Below, piece by piece: positions 21,158-36,194 of a stretch of DNA of 64,000 nucleotides. Each line of letters starts with the position of its first letter. Positions within the stretch are counted from its first letter, which is position 1. This DNA comes from Trifolium pratense. Taxonomy: Eukaryota > Streptophyta > Magnoliopsida > Fabales > Fabaceae. The DNA lies in assembly GCF_020283565.1 (NCBI RefSeq), contig NC_060061.1, positions 13,987,362 to 14,051,361 on the forward strand, written 5' to 3'. The notes below the pieces were generated by a model. That model was given only the letters and a program-made list of their open reading frames with translations. It had not been told where the DNA came from and ran no database searches. A program made the position numbers and the translations under genes.

Positions 21158-22177
21158 TCAAGTCTTGCAAGCAGGAAGAGGAGAACCACACAAGCACTTA
21201 TTATGAGCATAACAACTCTCGTCAAACCTTAAGCTTGGAATCTGACCACACAGATTATTGTTGCTCACATTCAACTTGTGCAGATACCGGAGATTCGCCA
21301 ATCCTTCAGGTAGCCTACCATAGATTTTATTGTTCCTTATATCCAACTTATTCAAATCCTTTGACAGCCCAACTTTCCCAATATCAAAAGTGAATGAGTT
21401 CATCGCCAAAGATATAGTATAAGTAAGTATGTTCGACTTAAAAAACATCGATGCATCACCCTCCAACATGTTCCGTGACAAGTCCAAGTCAGCAAGGTTC
21501 AGTTTCCCGAGTGAAGCCGGAATCTTCCCTGAGAGACGGTTTCGTGAGAGAAGCAACCCTGTAAAGAGAGGCGGGAATGAGCCGTACGATTCAGGTATTG
21601 TTCCGGTGAGTTGGTTGCCGTTGAAGCCAATTCCAACAAGGCTAGGGATAGTTGAAAGTGAGGCGAGGAGGGGACCGATGAGTTTGTTGTAATTGAACTC
21701 GATGGTTACAAGTGTTTTGATCTGTGAAAGGGTGTAGGGTATCTCGCCGGAGATGTTGGTTTGGGTGATGGTGATATACCGGAGTGTGGTGAGGTTGGCA
21801 ATGGAGAGCGGGATAGGACCAACAAGGTTGGGAATGCGGGTCAGAGAGAGGTCAACAAGGGAAGGAAGGTTAGTTATAGAGGGTGGAAAGTGGACAGGTT
21901 TGGGAAGGTTGAGGTCGGAGAATTCGAGGTTTGTGACACGGTAAGTTGGGGTGAAGTTGTCACAATCTACACCTAGCCATGTGCTGTTGCAACAGTCTGT
22001 GGTTGGATCCCATGAAGAGAGTTGAGTTGGGTTGCCAAATTGTTTCTTGATTTGGAGAAGGGCTTTTTTGTCATCTGGATTGCAATTTTCTGAGTTAGCA
22101 GGAATGAAATTATGTGCGGTTAGGATCATTAGGAGAAGTAATATGCATGAGGAGAATTGTTGCATGGTTGATATCAT
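21158..22177 (-). CDS. PGIP: Polygalacturonase-inhibiting protein, copy 5
   Basis: This single-exon gene encodes 339 aa from the ATG at 22177-22175. It has a signal peptide (about 1-28, ILLLLMILTAHNFIP), the cap CNPDDKKALLQIKKQFGNP, DCCNSTWLGVDCDNF, ten extracellular-type LRRs, and the end SLRFDESCYAHNKCLCGSPL then PACKT. It is nearest to copy 4; the differences cluster in the LRR loops (for example NYNKLIGP against TYNKLTGP). A TATA box (CTATAAATA, ~22230-22222) and W-box module lie upstream as in copy 4. Expected to be secreted to the cell wall. Confidence 0.95.
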   Translation of the reverse strand: MISTMQQFSSCILLLLMILTAHNFIPANSENCNPDDKKALLQIKKQFGNPTQLSSWDPTTDCCNSTWLGVDCDNFTPTYRVTNLEFSDLNLPKPVHFPPSITNLPSLVDLSLTRIPNLVGPIPLSIANLTTLRYITITQTNISGEIPYTLSQIKTLVTIEFNYNKLIGPLLASLSTIPSLVGIGFNGNQLTGTIPESYGSFPPLFTGLLLSRNRLSGKIPASLGKLNLADLDLSRNMLEGDASMFFKSNILTYTISLAMNSFTFDIGKVGLSKDLNKLDIRNNKIYGRLPEGLANLRYLHKLNVSNNNLCGQIPSLRFDESCYAHNKCLCGSPLPACKT

Positions 22178-22274
22178 TTTGTTCTTGTTTGCTTCATTTG
22201 TTTGTTGCTGGATTTGGAGGGATATTTATAGGCTTTTATGAAGTATAGCTATTAGATGTTGCAATGAAGATTTT

Positions 22275-22327
22275 TGTGACAGCTCATTTGAAAAGAACTG
22301 GTCAAATATTTCATGCTTGCAGTCAAC
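22275..22327 (-). promoter_or_regulatory. PGIP promoter module with two full W-boxes, copy 5
   Basis: On the gene strand, TTGACT (22326-22321) and TTGACC (22305-22300) lie 15 bp apart, so here both sites satisfy TTGAC(C/T). The interval to the shared GAGCTGTCACAAA border is shorter than in copies 2-4. Confidence 0.62.
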
Positions 22328-22464
22328 TCAAACCTTAAAGTGGTACACACTCATAAATACAAACGTTATAATGTTTATGCCATTGTCAACACAATGGGTA
22401 GAGTCCTATAGAGGTAGCAAATGCTTGTGGACTCCCTGCCACTACAAAAAATATCTACGATTAT

Positions 22465-22560
22465 GATTATGTTTGGATTTGCGATACGTCAGACCGGGAT
22501 TCAAACCCCGAACATTATATAATACAACGTTCCTGCCAACTGAGCTAAGTTTATGGGACA
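22465..22560 (-). repeat. tRNA-derived SINE-like fragment
   Basis: The minus strand has a perfect RNA polymerase III A box, TAGCTCAGTTGG (22547-22536), and a B box, GGTTTGAATCCC (22508-22497), with ~27 bp between. There is no foldable acceptor stem, so it is a SINE-like relic rather than a tRNA gene. Confidence 0.6.
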
Positions 22561-22990
22561 ATCTAATCAATATTCTATTTGTATCTATTTATTTACCAAT
22601 GAAGTTTTCCATTTACACCTTCATCCGTAATTTCAATACAAGACTTCATAGAATCATAGTTGTACATGTAGATTTCAATATACTCCATTTGATTTTATTT
22701 TTTTTGGTACATACTCCATTTGATTTTTATTATAAGAGAAAGTTTATTTTTTAAGTTCATATAATGTGTAATGTATTGTATGTAATCAATATTATGAACC
22801 AAATGTATTAAACATGAATCTAAAAACCAAACTTTTTTTTATAACAAATACCATATTTCCTTCATAACAAAAATAAACAAAATTGACTTTATAGATTCAT
22901 TACATAATTGATGTATCTGATCTATATAAATAGAAAATATCAATTATGCTCTCTACCAAAAAAAAAAAAGAATATATCAATTATGCAATG
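22561..22990. other. Intergenic, no gene seen
   Basis: AT-rich sequence with a short poly(A) run near 22961. I see no element or gene I can name. Confidence 0.4.
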
Positions 22991-22994
22991 GAGG

Positions 22995-23185
22995 GAGCGA
23001 TTATGAAGCACGGACACAGATACGGACATCTGACATGACAGGATACTGACACGTCGACACCGATAAAAATTTGGAAAAATAACATAATTTAGTGTAATCA
23101 TAAGTGTCGGTGTCAGACACGAACACCGACACGTGTCCGACACGGACACGCCTAATCTGAGGAGTGTCGGTGCTTCCTAGACTAC
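22995..23185. repeat. Inverted-repeat element rich in GACAC/GTGTC words
   Basis: The sequence has ends gaagcacggacac and gtgtcggtgcttc, inverted to each other, and an internal palindromic stretch built from CACCGACAC and GTGTCCGAC words (23101-23150). The size is ~190 bp with no coding capacity. It is probably a small MITE lying ~340 bp upstream of the CDKA start codon. Confidence 0.55.
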
Positions 23186-23524
23186 TTGTCATTTTGTATA
23201 AAAAACAAAGAAAATAAATAAATAAAAACTTAAAAACATTTTTTATTTTTATTAATAAATAAGTAAAATAAAAGAGGGTGAGAAAGACCAGGCATAAGAA
23301 AGAGGCGGAGACTTGAGACTGAACTGTATGAGACTGGAGAGAGAGAGAGAGAGACCACACCCACACGGCGCGCTGTCTGTGTAACCGTTTCTCCTTTTCC
23401 CTCTCTCTTTCTCTGGTAAGTAAGTAACTGCTCAGATCTTCTTCTTCAACTGTCTTCTCTAATTTCATTTCTCTCTTTCTTCTTACTTAGAAAACTATAA
23501 CATCGCTTTCAACTTCATTCATTC

Positions 23525-28408
<4,884 letters not shown>

Positions 28409-30007
28409 ATTTGTCCCCCGAGTTATTTGGCTTCACGGAAGAGGTGTCTATATTATTATGTCTGTAGCATATATGGGTTTTGACTCAGAAATGCGTGCTA
28501 TCCTTGCTACCTTCTTCAATATTTTGGACAGAGTAATATTTCATTTATTGGTTCTTACTATTTAGATTCAGTTTTGAGTGTTGCCTATTATCTTTTTAAT
28601 GTCTTAGTCTCAATACAATGCAACCAGCAGATTTTCTGTTTGATGTATAATATTATAGACATTGTTGAATGGTGGTTGTAGAACAAATGGTTACTCCTCC
28701 TGGCATGGAGCATGTAAATTTGACATTTGTTCCTTGTCTGTAAGTTGCTGAATGATGGTTGTGGAACAAATGGTGTTTAGTTTCTTATCAGAGTGTTTTG
28801 GAGATTAAAGGTCACTTAAACTATTGTCTCTTTAAAATTAGTAATAACTACTCCCTCCGTGACACTCAAAACTGACTTTTTAGTTTCATTGTATATTTAA
28901 TATTTGTTAAATCATCGTTATAATTAATTTGTTAGATGTTTTTGCACTACTTGATTGGAAATTTTGAAGGTACAAGTATAAACACAAAAATTGTGAGTAA
29001 AATTGTTGCAAACCCCACTCCAAAAACAGGTAGAATTATGCATAACACTCACTTCACCATCTTCTCCATGAAGCAGTGGAAGCTTTTCATTAGTGCGGGT
29101 CATTCAAATTTTGATTCTTCTGAATAAATACCGTAAGTTAATGGGGGAAAACAGTAAAGTCAGATACAATCCTCACCATTCAATAGATGGGACGGATTGA
29201 TTCTCAACACCACAAACTAAGAACTCCCTCGTAGTTAAATGTTATCCATTCAAGATATGATACAAAAAGAAAATTTGGATATATTTCTCTTTAACTTTAA
29301 ATATTGTCTTATACTCATATATTCTTGAACTTTAAATATTGTCCTACACTCATATATTCTTGCAGAATGTATTAAGGGGTTCTTTGCGTTCAACATTTAT
29401 AATTGATCAATCCTTTTAGACTTTTAGATTTTTAAGTTTTAAATCGATCTTTTAACTTTCTAATAGATTATACTGTTATCATTTTAATGATTATTCATTA
29501 CAAAAATGTTCATGTGACCGTTTACCTAACATGTCATTTTAGTGAAAAACAAAAGTAACATGTCATTATATGTTTAGGTGATCGTTACCGAAGTTGCTTA
29601 TATGGCCGTTAACTAGAAGAATTTATATGTGCCTTGAAAACTGCGAGTTAAGTTTCTTTTTATTTTTTTTTACGGTAACGAGTTAAGTTTCTTAGAATAC
29701 ATAACATTCATTGAATAAGTCTGCATTGACTTTGTCCAACAAAAAAAATTCTTTAATAATTCTAAAAATATAATTTACAATGTGACACAACTTTTTTTAC
29801 AAGATATCAATTATTTATATGCCTTTTGTTTTTTCATCTATCTTGTGTATGATAAAAAATCGAGCTAAAAAGATTTAATTCAAAGGAATGGATGTATGGC
29901 ATGCATTTCTCTAAATAAATAAGATAAACAAGATAATACCATTTGTACGAAAAAAAAACAAGATAATACCATTAATCAAGTTCACAACTTAAACTTTTCT
30001 TATCCCT
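28409..30007. other. 3' flank of CDKA, no gene seen
   Basis: A 3' untranslated region is likely over the first few hundred bases. A partial Stowaway-like end (ctccctccgtgacactcaaa, ~28853) has no partner end. Two short local duplications are visible: the 'ggttgt(a/g)gaacaaatggt' unit at ~28674 and ~28757, and the 'actcatatattcttg' unit at ~29312 and ~29348. No coding signal. Confidence 0.4.
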
Positions 30008-30267
30008 TACGATGTTTTCTCTCCCCACCCTCCATGAATCTTTTATCCCCTTGAATTTCCAATTTTGTCCTTGAAAAACTTCGGTTCGTAGAAACCAAAG
30101 TTTTTTTTTGCCTTGAAAACAAATTTCGGTTTCTAAAAACCGAAATTTACTCTGAATTTGCACTAGAAAAATTTCGGTTTCTGCGAACCGAATGTTTCTG
30201 CAAGGGCAAAATTGGAATATTGGGGGTATAAAAGATTCATGGGAGGGGGAAGAGAAAATATCATCCC
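30008..30267. mobile_element. MITE with long inverted ends and internal TTCGGTTT palindromes (short copy)
   Basis: Inverted ends of ~70 bp run from gatgttttctctccccaccc / tccatgaatcttttat and are mirrored by ataaaagattcatgggaggg through gaagagaaaatatcatc. Inside are three small palindromes with TTCGGTT...AACC(G/A)AA arms (30079-30105, 30123-30149, 30172-30198). The 45998-46714 element shares the same architecture. Confidence 0.75.
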
Positions 30268-30469
30268 TTACCCTTAAAATCCAAATCATATAATAGAATG
30301 AAATTTCACTGTTAAATATTAGAACACTACATTACTATAATAATAAGCTAAAATTAATAATGACCACACCCTTATTACATCCTTGACCCCTACCACATTA
30401 ATCATAGAATCTGTATATCATGATTTTACATCTTCAACCAACACATGCATGAAATAGAATATTGTGCAT

Positions 30470-30550
30470 GTCCCCATGCAGGGTTGAGGTTCGAACACAA
30501 GATCTCTCACTTATTCAACTAAAGAGGAGTATTTAGCTATTAAGCTACTT
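30470..30550 (-). repeat. Possible tRNA-like SINE fragment
   Basis: The minus strand contains a B-box-like GTTCGAACCTC and, upstream of it, an A-box-like TAGCTTAATAGC. It is shorter and less clear than the 22465-22560 copy. The assignment rests only on these two motifs. Confidence 0.35.
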
Positions 30551-30648
30551 AATAAAAAAAAATTGTGCATCACAAATAAATAATTAAAGTATATATATCT
30601 TGAACACACTATAATGAAAAATAAGAAACTTCAGCAGCATAAGCATTT

Positions 30649-31308
30649 CTAGAAGCTAGCTGTCCCATTTAAATCTGAGTACTGATTAACAAAACCACCA
30701 CCATGAACATACCCTGAAGAATGCACTACATCATGTTCCTGATTCACCATGGACTCATTTTGTTGATTTTGATTAAGCTTCTTCCTTTTCTTCTTCTCAT
30801 AAGCAATTCCTCTAGCTTTAGCTTGAACATCTCTAACTTCCCTAAGATATAACCTAACAGCACGTGCTCCAAAAGGATTCATCTCTGATGAACCACCATT
30901 CTCTTCGAAAGCGGCACGTAATCTACCAATAAGAGCATCAAGACTACCCCAAGCTTGTTTCAAAGGACAAGGACATGGACCTGGTGGATGTGAGTTTCCA
31001 TAATAAGCACAGTTTTCAGTATGAACTTTGGTTTTTCCAAACTGATCTAAGTAACGAAGAAACTCAAGAACATTTGCACCACTACAACGTGAAAGTGTTA
31101 ATGGTGGACGATGATTCTTTAAGTATTGACCAAAAGTGTTCCAATCACGTCTCTTTTGTGACTCATACCTGCTTAGTGGTGGAGTAACAGAAACTTGCAT
31201 TCTTTGTGAAGTTAACAACTCATCACTATGGTTGCTAGTACTGCTTGAGGAGGAGTTGTTGTAGCCGGAGATTGCGGCAGAGGCCGCGGCAGCTACGGCA
31301 GCTGACAT
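30649..31308 (-). CDS. ALOG-domain protein (LIGHT-DEPENDENT SHORT HYPOCOTYLS family)
   Basis: ALOG proteins are plant nuclear regulators of organ boundaries, light responses and inflorescence architecture. This single-exon gene encodes 219 aa. After a Ser/Ala-rich head (1-45) comes the ALOG domain (about 46-175): [20 protein letters not shown], then [16 protein letters not shown]. The zinc-ribbon insert H..C..C.C follows ([20 protein letters not shown]), then [14 protein letters not shown] and [18 protein letters not shown] basic nuclear signal (EKKKRKK) ends the domain and the tail is low complexity. The size and intron-less structure fit the LSH family. Which LSH paralogue it is cannot be decided from sequence alone. 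Confidence 0.95.
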   Translation of the reverse strand: MSAAVAAAASAAISGYNNSSSSSTSNHSDELLTSQRMQVSVTPPLSRYESQKRRDWNTFGQYLKNHRPPLTLSRCSGANVLEFLRYLDQFGKTKVHTENCAYYGNSHPPGPCPCPLKQAWGSLDALIGRLRAAFEENGGSSEMNPFGARAVRLYLREVRDVQAKARGIAYEKKKRKKLNQNQQNESMVNQEHDVVHSSGYVHGGGFVNQYSDLNGTASF

Positions 31309-32623
31309 GTCAAAAAGTTCTCAAAGTTCTGATGAATGATGGCTGTGGATTGTGATGCAACTTATCTTTTACCCTTACTTATTTTTTTTGGTAGTAAATC
31401 AGATATCCTCTGCACGCAACTGTCGAATCTTGTGAGACACAATTTTGAGCTAGGATATGTGTGTGTGTGTGTGTGTGTGTGTTATAATGAGATTGAGCAC
31501 AAGATGTTTTTGTATTTGGTGGGATACATATATGAGTGTGTGTGTGTATATATATAGGTTGAATTGTGGTTTGTTATTCTTTAAAAAGGTGCTATTTTTC
31601 AGGTGGGTTTGGTTAGGATTTGTCTAAAGCAAATTCCTAGCTGGCTTTAATAAAGGAAATTTGGGTGAATTTGAAAAAGGTTTTTGAGTTTGGAATTCAT
31701 GACATGTGATTATGGTCAAATGGAAAGAGATAGGAGTTTGGTATGATTTTGGTAAGATGGATTATGGATGGATTCATTGATCTTGTAATGAAGATGACAA
31801 TTGGTTGAAATTCTTGGCCTTGTTAACAAGTATTATACTCAATCTTGTGGAGTGAATCTAATTTAGGACTGGTGTTGAGGAGTTTATAAAACTTAAGCAA
31901 TAAGAAGAGTAAGCAATGAGAATATAAGGAAGATTTGAGGGTAAGGATGAGGTTATAGGGTATAGGGGGTAGCAAATTTCCTAGCTATAGGGAGACAAAA
32001 GAGGGGTCCATGCATTAGAGAGCAAGTGATGGCAGTTTGAATATCACTTCAATAAGTCTATCACAATCATTGATTGTTAATTTTCTTTATATCTTTCTCA
32101 ATGCTTTTGAAGTGGAGAAAAAAACAAAGTTAGGGAAATTAACTTTGTTTTGGCCTACCTCTTTAAGTAAAGCAAGTACAAATACAATTTACACCACAAA
32201 TTGGAGTGGACAGGAAATTGTCAATTTGCACTTGAGATTAAAGAGTTTGAATAAGAGTGTTTAGTTTATATCTAAACCGATTTAAATACAAATTTAAAAT
32301 TGATTAGAAAAATTGAAAATCGCACAAAATTATATTTAATTTAATATATTTTGGATTTTTTTTTTTGTAAAAACCATTTAGATCTAATAAAATTTTCAAC
32401 TTTTTTATTGGTAGCTAAAAGAAAAGACAATAGTCATTAGAAATTCACACACAAAAATGAAGGAGTCGGCTATAATTTCTGCTCATGGAGTTCAACCTAA
32501 CAGTTTCAGCAATTTTAAATTTAATATCAAAGTATATTTTGTACAATATTGTGATTTCGTACAATATCAAGGTTTTACACTTAGAGCAAATTATTTTATT
32601 TTATTTTTACAAAAATTATATAT
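31309..32623. other. Upstream region of the ALOG gene
   Basis: This includes a (GT)n microsatellite (31458-31482) and a TATATATA stretch (~31547-31556) lying ~240 bp upstream of the ATG. The rest is AT-rich with no gene. Confidence 0.45.
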
Positions 32624-32775
32624 CACTATAAGAAAACCTTGTTTTATAAACAAAATTTAAAATCAGTTAGTGGCGGATTTCAAATGACTGATTTCAAAAC
32701 CTTGTTTTATAAACAAAATTTAAAATCAGTCATTGTTTTGAAATCCGCCACTAAATTTGAATTTCCGCCAGTAAC
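32624..32775 (+). mobile_element. CACTA-type transposon 5' end with subterminal repeats
   Basis: The sequence begins CACTATAAGAAAACC, matching plant En/Spm-like termini (CACTACAAGAAAA). Behind it, a ~33-bp unit (aaccttgttttataaac...aaaatcagt) occurs twice (32635 and 32698). The word GTGGCGGATTTCA also occurs in inverted orientation as TGAAATCCGCCAC, as expected of subterminal transposase sites. A TATA box (CTATAAAT, ~32811) follows. No matching 3' terminus was found. Confidence 0.6.
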
Positions 32776-33894
32776 TTAAGAGCATGCAACAGATAGTTTT
32801 TCCTCCCCTCTATAAATTCAATACTCATTCTTCTTTACTGTCAAAAAAATAATACTCATTCTCTTTTCTTCATTACATATATACATCTCCATTTCTCTTT
32901 AATTTGTCTCTAAATTCACTCCAACATCTTTGAACCTCTTAATTTTTTTCTCATTTTGATATCATATTTTTTCACCTCAAATTTCGTTTTCTCATTTCTC
33001 TATTATTATCATTTGAGTTCAACAACTCAATTCATATATTCTCGGTAAGTGTTTAGTGTATTATTTTTAGAAAGTTTAGTCTATTAATTTTCATAATTAT
33101 ATTTTATCTATTATTGTAATTTTAATTTAATAATCAATTTTCTTAATATTTTTTTATGATTTTAATTTAGGAGTGTTCGTTGGCATATGAGTCAATTCGG
33201 ATGGTAGAGGTTTCGTTGCGTGGTTCGGAGTTATTTGGTAAAGCGTGAAGTCGGACTCTACTCGGCATACCAAGTAAGTAAAATAAAGTAAATTCTATAT
33301 TATTTTTTATTTTAATTAATCTTTAAAATAAATTATGTAAGTGTAATAATTATTGATATTGGTTTTAAAAAGTAATATAGAATTTACTTTATTGACTAAT
33401 TTTAAGTTGAAAAGTTTTTGAATAATTTTGGTTGTGTGTTATTTGTTCGTTATTGACTAATTTTAAGTTGAAAATTTTTTCATTATTGATATTGGTTTTA
33501 AAACAAAAAAAAAAACTTAATTATAATAGTATTTTTCTAATATAAAAATACGTAGGTGATAAAAAAAAAAAACTCATTTTTTTTTGTTTTAATATAATAG
33601 TTTTTTGTTGTTCTAAAACCAACAAATATAAACCTGCACACCAGCAAGTCTACAAAGAATTGCAAATATAATTAAATACTATTAGGTGGGTCTTGCTTCA
33701 AAAAATTTGCTAATGTTTTTGGATTAATGTTGGTATAGAAGCTGCAATAATTTGTTGTTTCTGCTACTGCTGTGGTGCATTTTTTTTTTTGCTGTTGTTT
33801 TTTCTTTGTGTGTTCCTTGCTACCAGCTTGTGTTTATGTTGTAATCTAGGTGTGGCTCTTTTGTTTTGCTGCTTCTGATTCGGCTTGCTGCTAT
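32776..33894. other. CACTA-like internal sequence, 5' of the ORF relic
   Basis: A leader-like CT-rich stretch (32830-33040) is followed by AT-rich sequence. No open frame of note. The region continues across the hAT-like insertion to 34575 and beyond. Confidence 0.4.
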
Positions 33895-34400
33895 CAGTGG
33901 CGGATCCAGAAAAAATATCGTGGGTGGGCCGAAAAATAGTCAATCTATTTTCAATTTGAATTTTTTGCTCCTCTATTTTCACATGTTATAATTTTGGTAC
34001 CAACAAACTATATTTTTACTCTAAAAATTGTGATTTTTGGCTATAAATGTGATTTACTGTCTCCAACATTGAATCTAAAGATGAAATATCAAATTTGAGA
34101 CCAAAATTCACAATTTTTTCCCATTAAAATTCGCTAATTTTACAGCAAAAAGTAATAAAAAAATATTGAGTTAGGATTAAAATTGCAACAAATGTGAAAA
34201 TATGGGACTTGAAAAATTTAATATTAATTAAACATATTTTTTTATGTCATTTCATATTTATATATGCTAGTTTAACTGTTAATTTTATCTATTATTATAA
34301 ATTCAATTAATTATGAACTAACATTTACACTAATACTTGAACTAATATGTGTACCGAATTACTTATAATCATCAATAATATACTCTAAATTAATATTTAC

Positions 34401-34447
<47 letters not shown>

Positions 34448-34566
34448 GGGTGACTTAAAATAATTAATAATACATTTAAATTAATATCCTACATATAAAA
34501 AAAATTATTTTTTGGGGGTGGGGGTGGGCCGTGGCCCACCTCAGCCCACCCCTAGGTCCGCTGCTG
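33895..34566. mobile_element. hAT-like non-autonomous element inserted in CACTA-like DNA
   Basis: The ends cagtggcggatcc and (reverse-complemented) cagcagcggaccta form a short imperfect inverted repeat. The flanking 8-bp duplication gctgctat (33887-33894 and 34567-34574) is exact. Internal features are a (TA)n run (34408-34445) and a GC-rich 3' part (gggtgggccgtggcccacc). The 672 bp carry no transposase. Confidence 0.88.
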
Positions 34567-34779
34567 GCTGCTATAATTGCAGACTTGTATATCTTTTTGA
34601 ATCGGCAAATAATATTAGCAAATTCTTTGTGGACTTACTGGTGTGCAGGTTTTGAATCAGCAAGTATTTTCTTTCTTATTGTTTGGCTTTTCTTTGTGGA
34701 CTTGCCGGTGTATTTTTGTCTTGCTGTATTTTTTTTAGCAGCTTTTATGTTTCCCAACCTTTTCATTTTGTAGAGGGAG

Positions 34780-35628
34780 ATGTATGAATTCGAGGAAGCT
34801 TTTAATGCTCAACAAAATGCTCTTCCACCTAGTGAGCGGGCTACTGAGGAGGTTAGAGACACAATAGTGCTGGATCAATTTATCGAAGTTGCTGGCAGGA
34901 TGCAAAGAAATCATCTTAGGGGGCAAGACAATGCATCTTCATTGGTCATAAGGACCCCGATAGGATATAGACTTGATCCTAGCTCCACTTTTAGTAATGT
35001 ATGCTCGAGCAGTTCTATCGCTCGATCTCATGCAGCTGTCGATTTTGAAGAGATGGAATGCCGACTCAAAGCTGACAATGATGCTCGGGCTCAAGCCGAG
35101 GTTGCATCTCAGCTCCAATCTCATCTCGACACAATGAGGTCGCAGCTCTGAGCTGAAGCAAGGGATGACATTGAGTTAATTGTCCAAAGGACATTTTCAC
35201 AACCCCAACCACAACAGCAAAACTCCCAAAATATGTCAGCTCGCCACTCAGCATAAGCCAGCTCGAATCCTCATCAGCAACACGCACGATACGTGCCGCA
35301 GATGCCAACTCGCCACTCATCAGTTCAGGAGAACTCGCGATTTCAGCCTATGCCATTTCAAAGCAATTCATCATCATTTCAAGAGTCTGGCGGCAGTTCT
35401 CGATTTGTAGGGCAAACGTTTGATCATAGCTTGACATATCAGGAATTTGGCTATCAACCTATTGTTGATTTCAATCAACCGACGAGTCAAGTCCCACCAT
35501 TTAATGCTGCCAATCTCACAAATAATGGTAATAATCTGATCAATGAAGACTTTATTTCAAACTTTCTTCCTCCTTTTGACAATCAAGGCGGCATCTATGT
35601 GATCTATGTGATCTATGTGATCTTGTAG
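34780..35628 (+). pseudogene. CACTA/En-Spm ORF relic (Transposase_24-like C-terminal region)
   Basis: From the ATG at 34780 the frame reads MYEFEEAFNAQQNALPPSER and continues through DQFIEVAGRMQRNHLRGQDN. It is interrupted by TGA at 35149-35151 and TAA at ~35251, but the same frame stays coding-like beyond both (RDDIELIVQRTFSQPQPQQQ, later a Q/S/N/P-rich tail). The 'EVAG...GRG..' pattern, coiled region and Gln-rich end recall plant transposase-like ORFs of the En/Spm group. The assignment is by resemblance only. A 12-bp unit (atctatgtgatc) is repeated three times near the end (~35592-35622). Confidence 0.5.
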
Positions 35629-35940
35629 ATTTTTATCCCTCAAAAGGGCCATCTATGTGATCTAACTTCATTCCAATTAGGCATGACTCATGGTGCCAAG
35701 ATCTCATCTCATATAAAACATAAATAAAATATTTATTCAAAAGTATAACCTTTAGAGTCATCAATATGTTGAATCTTATGCTCTTTCATAAATATTTTTC
35801 ATTTGTTATTTCTTTGATTTGTTTTCTTTATGGTTCTTGTTTATTTGACATTTTAAACAATAATACATTGAAAAATTGTATATTCAGAAATTAAAAAGTA
35901 GTTTCTTTGCCAATTTAAAACACAATACTATCCTGCTTTA

Positions 35941-36194
35941 TTATATGTAAATAACATAGTTGTTGAATTTTTGTCCTCGTATGAAGAACTCAATTGATAA
36001 GAACATTGCACGTAATATGGTAATATGCAAAAACCAGAATTCAAACCATGATATATCTACTTTTTATTTTTTTTACGCATGATACATCTACTTATTCACC
36101 TTAAAAAATGGAATTTTTAACAAAAATAAACATAGTTGTTGAATCAAACGTCATGGGAATCTATATGGGTAGATCACAATACGTATATAAACTG
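35941..36194. repeat. 254-bp direct repeat, left copy
   Basis: By eye it is identical to 38466-38719. It begins ttatatgtaaataac and ends tatataaactg. The base before it is A (...ctgcttta). Confidence 0.95.

Noticed and set aside
22465..22560. A tRNA gene on the minus strand
   Set aside because: A and B boxes are good, but no acceptor stem or anticodon arm pairs; a SINE-like relic is the better explanation.
23001..23468. 155-aa minus-strand open frame upstream of CDKA
   Set aside because: It consists of the GACAC-rich repeat and the CT-rich leader read in reverse; low complexity and no family.
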